15,387 nucleotides of DNA, from NCBI GenBank assembly GCA_018714665.1, contig DVNA01000105.1:1-15387 (forward strand), in the 5' to 3' direction. Below the pieces are notes generated by a model that had not been told where the DNA came from, did not search any database, and was given only the letters and a program-made list of their open reading frames with translations. The position numbers and the translations under genes were made by a program. The DNA is from Candidatus Gallibacteroides avistercoris (GTDB lineage: Bacteria; Bacteroidota; Bacteroidia; Bacteroidales; CHK158-818). Positions 1 through 6,651 of this stretch are shown here, in pieces. Each line of letters opens with the position of its first letter. Within the stretch, counting starts at the first letter, position 1.

Positions 1-217
1 TCTATATTTTTTAATGCACTTTATCAACTTTAAATCAGGCGCAAGTTAGTAAGTTTTTCCGATAAAAAAACTACAAAACGATACTTTTCCTCGTTTTTAT
101 CGTGATTTTCGATGTTTTTCCATCAATTTAACGCAATTTACAGGAGAAGAACAGCCAAAATTATTCTTTTTTATCCGATCACCCCCTATAAAAATCGAGA
201 AAAATCAAAGAATATTC

Positions 218-233
218 ATAAAGAATTCTTTAT
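218..233. promoter_or_regulatory. 16-bp palindrome, candidate operator
   Basis: ATAAAGAATTCTTTAT is a perfect palindrome. Its last three bases overlap the -7 box that starts at 231. A shorter partial copy (AAAGAATTC) recurs near 249-257, downstream of the -7 box. The placement suits a repressor or activator dimer acting on the gene at 310, but this is inference; short palindromes also arise by chance in AT-rich DNA. Confidence 0.35.
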
Positions 234-238
234 ATTTG
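231..238 (+). promoter_or_regulatory. Bacteroidetes -7 box for the gene at 310
   Basis: TATATTTG fits the Bacteroidetes sigma-ABfr -7 consensus TAnnTTTG exactly. No clear -33 TTTG lies about 19 bases upstream. Transcription would start near 243-246 and give a leader of about 65 bases. The match is short and the region AT-rich, so chance occurrence is possible. Confidence 0.45.
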
Positions 239-309
239 CAAAAGCAACAAAGAATTCATATATTTCGATCTATTATGCTTAATCTTAAACTTTAAATATC
301 ATCTACACA

Positions 310-1182
310 ATGCAAAACAGAAGAGAATTTTTAAAGACGGCATCGGCTTTGATCGCCGGAGGTTTGTTGAGCAACCAATTTTTAACCTCATGCGCTCCCG
401 CTGAAAAAAAACACATCGGGCTTCAAATGTACTCATTGCGCGATGACATCAGCGAATTGGGAGTACAAAAAGTATTGGAAGCAATCTCCAAAATGGGATA
501 CGTAAATCTGGAAACCGCCGGTTACGGAGACGGAACCATTTACGGCATGAAACCGGCCGATTTCAAAAAAGCCTGTGAAGACCTGGGCATGAGAGCGACC
601 AGTGCACACTTGTCAAGATTCATGTCCGACAACGAACAAGAAGACCTTTCTTGGTGGGCCAAAGCTATCGAAACCCATAAGGAAGCCGGAATGAAATACA
701 TGGTTATGCCGGTTTCTCCGTTAAACGAAAACTCTACTATCGACGATATCAAACGCTACGGCGACTATTTCTACAAGATTGGGTTGGCCGCAGCAGGAGC
801 TGGATTGAAATTCGGATACCACAACCACGACTACGAATTCAAACACATCGCCGGAGAAGAAAAATGTATCTACGACCTGATGATAGAAAACACCAGCCCC
901 GACCACGTATTCTTCCAAATGGACGTATATTGGGTAATGAGAGGCGGACAAGATCCGGTTGCCTACATGAAAAAATATCCGAACCGTTTCCCGGTACTCC
1001 ACATCAAAGATGAAACTGTTATCGGCGGTTCCGGCAAACTGGACTACAACAGCATCTTTACACAAGCCTATGCCAACGGTATGAAAGACTGGTACGTTGA
1101 AGTAGAACGCTACGATACTACCCCCCAAGAAGATGTAAAGAAAAGTTACGACTTCCTGAACAATGCCACTTTTGTAAAATAA
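310..1182 (+). CDS. Tat-exported lipoprotein, sugar phosphate isomerase/epimerase family TIM barrel
   Basis: This 290-residue protein belongs to the xylose isomerase-like TIM-barrel (AP endonuclease family 2) group, whose members isomerise or epimerise sugars or cleave keto-sugars using a divalent metal. The N-terminus has a twin-arginine motif (NRREFLK, residues 3-9), a hydrophobic stretch and a lipobox LTSC with Cys28, so it is probably exported folded and lipid-anchored facing the periplasm. The barrel starts near residue 35 (IGLQMYSLRDD). Likely metal or substrate residues lie in NLETAGYG (66-73), GYHNHDYEF (169-177), QMDVYW (203-208), HIKD (231-234) and the acidic pair in WYVEVER (261-267). 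No ribosome binding site is visible, as is usual in this phylum, and the start is fixed by the Tat signal. A terminator follows directly. The substrate is unknown; related periplasmic proteins act on 3-keto-glycosides, which is one possibility only. Confidence 0.88.
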   Translation: MQNRREFLKTASALIAGGLLSNQFLTSCAPAEKKHIGLQMYSLRDDISELGVQKVLEAISKMGYVNLETAGYGDGTIYGMKPADFKKACEDLGMRATSAHLSRFMSDNEQEDLSWWAKAIETHKEAGMKYMVMPVSPLNENSTIDDIKRYGDYFYKIGLAAAGAGLKFGYHNHDYEFKHIAGEEKCIYDLMIENTSPDHVFFQMDVYWVMRGGQDPVAYMKKYPNRFPVLHIKDETVIGGSGKLDYNSIFTQAYANGMKDWYVEVERYDTTPQEDVKKSYDFLNNATFVK

Positions 1183-1197
1183 GAAATTCCCGCATAC

Positions 1198-1232
1198 AAA
1201 AAGCGCTCGACTATTCCTATCGAGCGCTTTTT
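1198..1232 (+). terminator. Intrinsic terminator after the isomerase-family gene
   Basis: AAAAAGCGCTCGA (1198-1210) pairs perfectly with TCGAGCGCTTTTT (1220-1232) around a 9-base loop, and the right arm ends in a T run. It begins 16 bases after the stop of the gene at 310. Only 46 bases separate it from the next start, with no recognisable promoter between, so some read-through into the hydrolase gene seems likely. The hairpin is symmetrical and could also work on the other strand. Confidence 0.85.
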
Positions 1233-1278
1233 ATTTCTATTCTACGGAACAAAACTCTCCCAATCAACAGACAAACAC

Positions 1279-2265
1279 ATGAACAAACACATTCTATTCT
1301 CCCTGTTTTCCTTTTTATGCATAACCCTGTCTGCCGCTTCCCAGGAGGCAGAAAAGATGATGTTCGGCGATACCTCACGCACCGGGATACCCTTCTCAAA
1401 AGATCCCCATGTAGTAGATTTCAAAGGTCGTTACCTCATGTATTACTCCATTCCTCCGCAAAAAGGCAACCCTGAGTCGGGCTGGAACATCGGCATTGCA
1501 GAAAGCCGGGACCTAATCCATTGGGAAAAAGTGGGCGAGATCACCCCGCAAGCGGGAGCCGATTATGAGAAAAAAGGGCTGTGTGCACCCGGAGCCTTGG
1601 TCAAGGACGGACAGGTAAATCTGTTTTATCAGACATACGGAAACGGGAAAAACGATGCCATTTGCCACGCCGTTTCGGACGACGGCATCCATTTCCGCCG
1701 AAATCCTACCAATCCTATATTCCGCCCGACAGGTACCTGGAATTGCGGACGGGCCATCGACGCAGAAGTCATCCAATTCAACGGCCGGTATTTTCTCTAT
1801 TTTGCCACCCGAGACAGAGACTACAAGATTCAAATGCAGGGAGTAGCCATCGCCCCCGAAAATACGCAATTCAACCGCGAGGATTGGAAACTGGCCGTAG
1901 ATTCCTCCATCCTGTCGCCCCGCCTTCCGTGGGAAGGAAAGTGTATCGAAGGAGCCTCGGTTATTCAAAAAGGAAAACGATTGTATATGTTCTATGCCGG
2001 GAACTACAACAACGCGCCACAACAAATCGGAGTAGCCGTCAGCCACGACGGCATCACCTGGGAACGGTTGTCCGACGAACCGTTCTTACCGAACGGGAAA
2101 CCGGGCGAGTGGAATTCAAGCGAATCGGGACATCCGCACATCTTCACAGACAAAAGCGGCCGGACGTTTCTCTTCTTTCAAGGCAACAACGACAAAGGCA
2201 AGAGCTGGTACATCTCCAACATCGAGGTATCCTGGGAGAAAAAAGGTCCTTTGCTGAACAAATAA
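1279..2265 (+). CDS. Secreted five-bladed beta-propeller glycoside hydrolase (GH43/GH32/GH117-like fold)
   Basis: This 328-residue protein has an N-terminal signal peptide (residues 1 to about 22, no lipobox cysteine at its end) and repeated beta-propeller blades with paired phrases such as GRYLMYYS (50-57), GRYFLYFA (169-176) and RLYMFYAGN (234-242). Three acidic residues sit where clan GH-F enzymes keep their catalytic set: Asp42 in FSKDPHVV (general base), Asp161 in RAIDAEV (pKa modulator or transition-state stabiliser) and Glu224 in CIEGASV (general acid). It is therefore probably active on a periplasmic or extracellular glycan. The exact GH family and substrate cannot be fixed by eye, and a GH130-like or unclassified propeller remains possible. 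It lies 96 bases after the isomerase-family gene on the same strand and may be expressed with it by read-through. Its stop codon lies at the edge of the terminator shared with the convergent topA. Confidence 0.82.
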   Translation: MNKHILFSLFSFLCITLSAASQEAEKMMFGDTSRTGIPFSKDPHVVDFKGRYLMYYSIPPQKGNPESGWNIGIAESRDLIHWEKVGEITPQAGADYEKKGLCAPGALVKDGQVNLFYQTYGNGKNDAICHAVSDDGIHFRRNPTNPIFRPTGTWNCGRAIDAEVIQFNGRYFLYFATRDRDYKIQMQGVAIAPENTQFNREDWKLAVDSSILSPRLPWEGKCIEGASVIQKGKRLYMFYAGNYNNAPQQIGVAVSHDGITWERLSDEPFLPNGKPGEWNSSESGHPHIFTDKSGRTFLFFQGNNDKGKSWYISNIEVSWEKKGPLLNK

Positions 2266-2291
2266 AAAATGCGGCCTTACAGGTCGCATTT
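2264..2291 (-). terminator. Terminator between the hydrolase gene and topA
   Basis: AAATGCGGCCT (2267-2277) pairs with AGGTCGCATTT (2281-2291) with one G-T wobble and a 3-base loop. On the - strand it is followed by six T (complement of 2269-2264), so it should end topA transcription efficiently. On the + strand the T run is only three long, so it is weaker for the hydrolase gene. It starts at the hydrolase stop codon and 7 bases past the topA stop. Confidence 0.75.
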
Positions 2292-2297
2292 CCTATC

Positions 2298-4649
2298 TTA
2301 TTTAGAAGCGGCTTTCTTACGCGTCGTCTTTTTCTTTCCCGATTCTTTGTCCTGTCCGGCTTTAACAATCTCCATACACATCTCGACGGTCAAAGCAGAG
2401 GGGTCGGATACACTCTTAGGCAACTTGTAATTCTCCTTTTTATAACAGATATAGGCTCCATAACGTCCATTGAGTACTTGCAAATCAGGCGCTTCATCGA
2501 ACGATTTAATCAGGCGCTTGCTCTCCTGTTCGCGTTTGGCACGAATCAGCTCAATTGCCTCATCCAACGAAACAGAGAGCGGTTCAAATGCCTTAGGTAA
2601 CGAAACGTACTTGCCATCGTGGCGAATATACGGACCGAATCGTCCCACGCCGACCACAACCACTTTTCCTTCAAATTCTCCCAACGTACGTGGAAGTTCA
2701 AACAGGCGCAAAGCCTCTTCCAAGGTGATGGTACTCATTGACTGCCCCTTCAACAGCGATGCGAACTGCGGTTTCTCCTCGTCCTCGGCCAATCCCAATT
2801 GAACGAGAGGCCCGTAACGGCCTATCTTTACCGAAACCGGCCGACCGGTTTTGGGATCGACCCCCAATACCCGTTCTCCGACCCTCTTTTCCAGCCGCAT
2901 CGACAAGGCATTCGATACCACCGGATGAAACACCTTATAAAATTTATCAATAACCTCGGTCCAGTCCAACGTCCCTTCGGCAATGTGGTCAAAACGTTTT
3001 TCAACATTGGCCGTAAAGTTATAATCGAGAATATCCGGGAAATATTCTGTCAAGAAATCGGTAACAACCATGCCTATATCCGTAGGAATCAACTTTCCTT
3101 TTTCGGCCCCGGTTTTTTCGGTCTCCTTCTTGTCCGATATTTTTCCCTGTTCCAATGTCAATACCTCGTATGTCCGTTCCACCCCCTCCTTATCACCACG
3201 GGCCACATATTCCCGTTGCTGTATAGTTGAAATCGTGGGAGCATAGGTAGAGGGGCGGCCTATCCCCAACTCTTCCATCTTCCGCACCAGACTGGCCTCG
3301 GTGTAACGGGGCGGACGTTGCGAGAAACGTTCGGTAGCCGTCATGACAGACAAGTTCAACATTTGTCCTGGGGCAAGTACGGGTAACATCTTTTCGTCCT
3401 CCGACAACTCTTTGTCATCATCCTGCGACTCTAAATAGAATTTCAGAAATCCGTCGAACTTCAACACTTCGCCCGTTGCCACGAATTTTTCCGCTGTCGC
3501 CGTATCGATTCCGATGGTTACAGTGGTCTTTTCCAACTCGGCATCACTCATCTGCGAAGCGATGGTACGTTTCCAAATCAGGTCGTACAACCGTTTTTCC
3601 TGCAAAGTTCCTTCGATGGAACGCTTGTCTATATAAGTAGGCCGAATCGCCTCATGAGCCTCCTGTGCCCCCTTTGTATGCGTATGATAGTTCCGCGTAT
3701 GCAGGTATTTCTCACCCAACGAACCCAAGATCTCCTCTTTGGCCGCATGGATAGCCAACGACGAAAGGTTGACCGAGTCGGTTCTCATGTAAGTAATGTG
3801 TCCCGATTCGTACAACCGCTGGGCTATCATCATCGTTTGCGACACGGAGAAGCCCAATTTTCGGGCAGCCTCCTGCTGCAAGGTAGAGGTCGTAAAGGGA
3901 GGAGCCGGCGATTTCCGGGCCGGTTTTACCACAATATCTTCAACGGTGAATCGGGCATCTTTGCATTTATCGAGCAATGACCATGCCTCCTGCTTGGTTT
4001 TCAGACGGCGAGACAATTCAGCCTTTATCTCTGTCGGGCCTTCCGGCGCATCGAAACAGAAGTGTGCCACCACCCGGAAAGAGTCTTCCGGGACAAAGGC
4101 CTGTATCTCCCGTTCACGTTCCACAATCAAACGGACAGCTACCGACTGTACCCGCCCGGCCGAGAGCGAGGGCTTTACCTTCTTCCAAAGAATAGGAGAG
4201 AGTTCAAACCCTACGATACGGTCCAGCACCCGACGGGCCTGCTGTGCATTCACCAGATCCATATCTACCTGGCGGGGGTGTTCAATGGCATTTAATATCG
4301 CATTTTTGGTAATCTCATGAAAGACGATCCGTTTGGTTTTCTCCGGAGCTAACTGCAACACCTCGGACAGGTGCCAGGCAATGGCCTCCCCTTCGCGGTC
4401 TTCATCGGAAGCCAGCCACACGGTCTCCGACTTTTTCGACTCTTTTTGGAGCGTATCAACCAACGGTTTCTTATCTTCCGGTATTTCGTAAACCGGAGCG
4501 TAATGATGCTCTATATCGATACTGAAATCTTTCTTTTTGAGGTCTCTGATATGACCGTAACTCGAAAGAACCTTAAAATCTTTTCCTAAGAATTTTTCAA
4601 TTGTTTTCGCTTTCGCGGGTGATTCTACAATCACTAAGTTTTTCTGCAT
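2298..4649 (-). CDS. topA: DNA topoisomerase I (type IA)
   Basis: TopA relaxes negative supercoils in the nucleoid by passing DNA through a transient single-strand break. The 783 residues carry an N-terminal Toprim domain with Glu9 in VIVES and the metal-binding set Asp82, Asp84 and Glu86 in SDEDREGE, the conserved LSAGRVQSVA block (162-171), and the catalytic Tyr287 with Arg289 in ITYMRTDS. GRPSTYAP follows at 464-471. The C-terminus has no paired cysteines and so lacks the zinc ribbons of E. coli TopA. It has instead three short repeats near 594-620, 657-686 and 720-745 (KIGRYGP, GVGRFGPYI, LNGRYGAYI) and a lysine-rich tail (residues 772-783) likely to contact DNA. This form is known from other phyla. 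The start MQKNLVIVESPAKAKTIEKF is the usual one. The gene appears to be monocistronic, with a candidate promoter upstream and a terminator downstream. Confidence 0.98.
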   Translation of the reverse strand: MQKNLVIVESPAKAKTIEKFLGKDFKVLSSYGHIRDLKKKDFSIDIEHHYAPVYEIPEDKKPLVDTLQKESKKSETVWLASDEDREGEAIAWHLSEVLQLAPEKTKRIVFHEITKNAILNAIEHPRQVDMDLVNAQQARRVLDRIVGFELSPILWKKVKPSLSAGRVQSVAVRLIVEREREIQAFVPEDSFRVVAHFCFDAPEGPTEIKAELSRRLKTKQEAWSLLDKCKDARFTVEDIVVKPARKSPAPPFTTSTLQQEAARKLGFSVSQTMMIAQRLYESGHITYMRTDSVNLSSLAIHAAKEEILGSLGEKYLHTRNYHTHTKGAQEAHEAIRPTYIDKRSIEGTLQEKRLYDLIWKRTIASQMSDAELEKTTVTIGIDTATAEKFVATGEVLKFDGFLKFYLESQDDDKELSEDEKMLPVLAPGQMLNLSVMTATERFSQRPPRYTEASLVRKMEELGIGRPSTYAPTISTIQQREYVARGDKEGVERTYEVLTLEQGKISDKKETEKTGAEKGKLIPTDIGMVVTDFLTEYFPDILDYNFTANVEKRFDHIAEGTLDWTEVIDKFYKVFHPVVSNALSMRLEKRVGERVLGVDPKTGRPVSVKIGRYGPLVQLGLAEDEEKPQFASLLKGQSMSTITLEEALRLFELPRTLGEFEGKVVVVGVGRFGPYIRHDGKYVSLPKAFEPLSVSLDEAIELIRAKREQESKRLIKSFDEAPDLQVLNGRYGAYICYKKENYKLPKSVSDPSALTVEMCMEIVKAGQDKESGKKKTTRKKAASK

Positions 4650-4686
4650 ATAAGAATTATTCGTATTATCGATGCAATTTTCGCGG

Positions 4687-4707
4687 CAAAAGTAGGAAAA
4701 ACCTACT
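4687..4707 (-). promoter_or_regulatory. topA -7 box with overlapping inverted repeat
   Basis: Read on the - strand, 4694-4687 is TACTTTTG, an exact match to TAnnTTTG; transcription would start near 4680 with a leader of about 30 bases. No -33 TTTG is apparent. The box overlaps a perfect inverted repeat, AGTAGG (4691-4696) and CCTACT (4702-4707) around five A. This could be an operator or a supercoiling-sensitive element; both roles are inferred from position only. Confidence 0.45.
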
Positions 4708-4748
4708 GTAAAAGAGAAGAATTCCGCTGAATTTTACTTTTTTTTCAT

Positions 4749-4807
4749 AAAAACCGGCGACACTTCTCCGGCCTGAAAGAGTCTTTCGATCCGCAGAGGT
4801 GTCGCCG
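4749..4807 (-). terminator. Terminator of the TPR/outer-membrane barrel operon
   Basis: CGGCGACACTTCT (4755-4767) and AGAGGTGTCGCCG (4795-4807) pair over 13 bases with one G-T wobble. The 27-base loop holds a smaller hairpin (GAAAG/CTTTC). On the - strand the stem is followed by five T (complement of 4753-4749). It begins about 30 bases after the stop of the barrel gene and insulates it from the topA promoter. Confidence 0.8.
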
Positions 4808-4836
4808 ATACAACAAAAAAGTGCAATATTTGTTTA

Positions 4837-6630
4837 TCAGAACTTCACGCCGAATCCGCCCATGGCATTAAATCCCTGTGCTGCCATACCGTGCCAGAGT
4901 TCATATTTCTGGAACATCAGGTTATTCAAATCAACAAATACATTCCACGTCTTATTGATTTGGTAATTGGCCCCCAGGCTCAGCGCATGGATATCTTTCA
5001 GCGAACCGGTCCTGATTTCGCCCAGCGGGGCAGATCCTGCCGGTACCAGGGAAAAGACATCCCGGTATTTTCTACCGGTAGCCAGATAGTATTGAATATC
5101 GAACGAAAGGCCGTTGGTCAGTTTAAACGTTGCGCCGACTTCTGCCTCCATATCGGGACGGTCAAAGACATCGCCCTCTCCTTCGCGCAACTCCCATCCG
5201 TTCTTTTTCAATTTCACGGCAATATCCAACCAATCTTCGTACTTGTATTTCATTCCCAAGCCAACGTTCCAGCAAGAGGTTTCCATATTCATGTAGGAGA
5301 TAGCATTGCGAGAAAGGAGGTTGTCATCTACATTACCATCCAACAGGCGATATCCCAACGCATCGTCATCAATCATCTTATATCCACCAAACACTTCAAA
5401 CCAGAAATTGGCAAAATAGTTCGAGCGCAGCCCGAAGGTAGCGTCGATAGGCGTATGCGAATCTTTGGGCAACAACGACGGGTTCACATAGATATTCGAC
5501 TCCGACAGCCGGGCATAGGTATTCAACGTTTTCCCTCCGACAATATCCGAGAAGAGGAATACCGATTGGGCAAATTCCCAGTTCAGGCGGACATCCGGCG
5601 AGAACGAAAAGGTCTTTCCTTGGTTGAAAGTTACATCTGCCGTCAACCCTACCCGGAATTTAAGTGTTTCGTTTTCTATGTTAACATAAGGGTTCAACGC
5701 AATGTTGGTATAATTGTCCCGACCGCCGTCAGAATAGAACAGATTATCCATCTCTACATCCGCCCCGATACGCGACTCCTCTTTAAGTTTTGACGACAAG
5801 GAGAATTCCGAATGTACCTGGTTTTCCGTTGCTCCGTCCCATCCGTAGAAATATCCCAGTTCATTCCCGTAGCGGTTAAATCCTATCAACGCCTTGTATT
5901 GCAGGTCGCGATTTTCGTGTGCCAGCACACCGAACTGCGCACCAAAACGTTGGGCAGTCTGATTTTTATCGAAACCGGTCAGCCCATTCTGGGGAAACCA
6001 GGTATAAATATCATCTACCACAGACGACGGGACACCCACCGGAACGCCATAATAGTTAAACGAATTGAACTGATAACCGGCATTCAGCAGGAAAGCCAGC
6101 GCCTCAAAATTGTGCTTGTAATAGAGATTAAACCGGTTGTCGTTCCGTTTCAACTTCGATTTTCCGTCGGCATCCACATTTTTCACCTTTCCATTGGTGG
6201 AGTTATGCTGGAACCAGAATCCAAGTTCATCTTTGTCCGTATCGATAAACTTATACCCCAGATCACCTTTCAGATTCAGGTAATTACCTCCGCCGAAGTC
6301 GAGATAGCCCCGTTTCGTGGAGAACGGGTACGCAGTATCATAATCGGCCGCAGGGAGGGGATTAAAACCGTTTATCGGAACCACCGGAGCTGCCCATCCG
6401 GCATAACGCACGGCTGTTTTTTTTATCGTGGGCGACTCCACCTGCGGCAGCACATTAACTTTCGACGCATCCCTGACCATGGGGGTAAACTCCTTTTCAA
6501 GAATCATCTCCCGCTGCAAGGTCGTGTTGTTTTTCTCCTTATCCTGTGCAACGACCTGTTGGCATACCAACGTACTCGAAGCCAACAAAACAAACGTATA
6601 TATAAGATTCTTTTTCATCGTATTCTTCAT
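4837..6630 (-). CDS. Plug-less outer-membrane beta-barrel protein (often labelled TonB-dependent receptor)
   Basis: This 597-residue protein has a signal peptide (cleavage near VVA/QDK, residues 26-31) and then a long series of alternating, aromatic-rich strands, ending in a C-terminal Phe (GGFGVKF) as outer-membrane barrels do. A short N-terminal segment (about 38-65, LQREMILEKEFTP...) contains no plug-domain motifs, so the TonB-dependent receptor label that such proteins often receive is doubtful. The barrel seems to begin near RGYLDFGGGNYLNLKGDLGY (107-126). The family is widespread in Bacteroidales, to my knowledge without a proven function. It starts 21 bases after the TPR gene, so the two are almost certainly cotranscribed and probably act together in the envelope. 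Met5 (6618) is a possible alternative start; neither has a clear ribosome binding site. A run of eight A lies at codons 69-72. Confidence 0.85.
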   Translation of the reverse strand: MKNTMKKNLIYTFVLLASSTLVCQQVVAQDKEKNNTTLQREMILEKEFTPMVRDASKVNVLPQVESPTIKKTAVRYAGWAAPVVPINGFNPLPAADYDTAYPFSTKRGYLDFGGGNYLNLKGDLGYKFIDTDKDELGFWFQHNSTNGKVKNVDADGKSKLKRNDNRFNLYYKHNFEALAFLLNAGYQFNSFNYYGVPVGVPSSVVDDIYTWFPQNGLTGFDKNQTAQRFGAQFGVLAHENRDLQYKALIGFNRYGNELGYFYGWDGATENQVHSEFSLSSKLKEESRIGADVEMDNLFYSDGGRDNYTNIALNPYVNIENETLKFRVGLTADVTFNQGKTFSFSPDVRLNWEFAQSVFLFSDIVGGKTLNTYARLSESNIYVNPSLLPKDSHTPIDATFGLRSNYFANFWFEVFGGYKMIDDDALGYRLLDGNVDDNLLSRNAISYMNMETSCWNVGLGMKYKYEDWLDIAVKLKKNGWELREGEGDVFDRPDMEAEVGATFKLTNGLSFDIQYYLATGRKYRDVFSLVPAGSAPLGEIRTGSLKDIHALSLGANYQINKTWNVFVDLNNLMFQKYELWHGMAAQGFNAMGGFGVKF

Positions 6631-6651
6631 TTTATCATTTTACACAGAACT

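Larger units (their letters stand above)
1..309. other. Non-coding AT-rich upstream region
   Basis: No convincing gene is seen in these 309 bases. The region is strongly AT-rich. Runs of A or T are centred near positions 56, 67, 76, 86, 96, 107 and 117, close to helical spacing, so the DNA may be intrinsically curved. The right part holds a 16-bp palindrome and a Bacteroidetes-type -7 box, listed separately. Either the 5' region of the + strand gene at 310 or the flank of an unseen gene to the left could account for the rest. Confidence 0.7.

Noticed and set aside
156..163. TAATTTTG match to the -7 consensus on the - strand
   Set aside because: An exact match but in very AT-rich DNA, with no - strand gene visible to its left, so it cannot be supported.
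1581..2600. 339-codon frame on the + strand overlapping the hydrolase gene and topA
   Set aside because: Its product is Arg-rich low-complexity sequence, out of frame with the clear hydrolase and running through the terminator into antisense topA.
6417..6424. Run of eight A in the coding strand of the barrel gene
   Set aside because: Runs of this length are common at Lys-Lys codons in moderately AT-rich genomes; not enough to propose switching.
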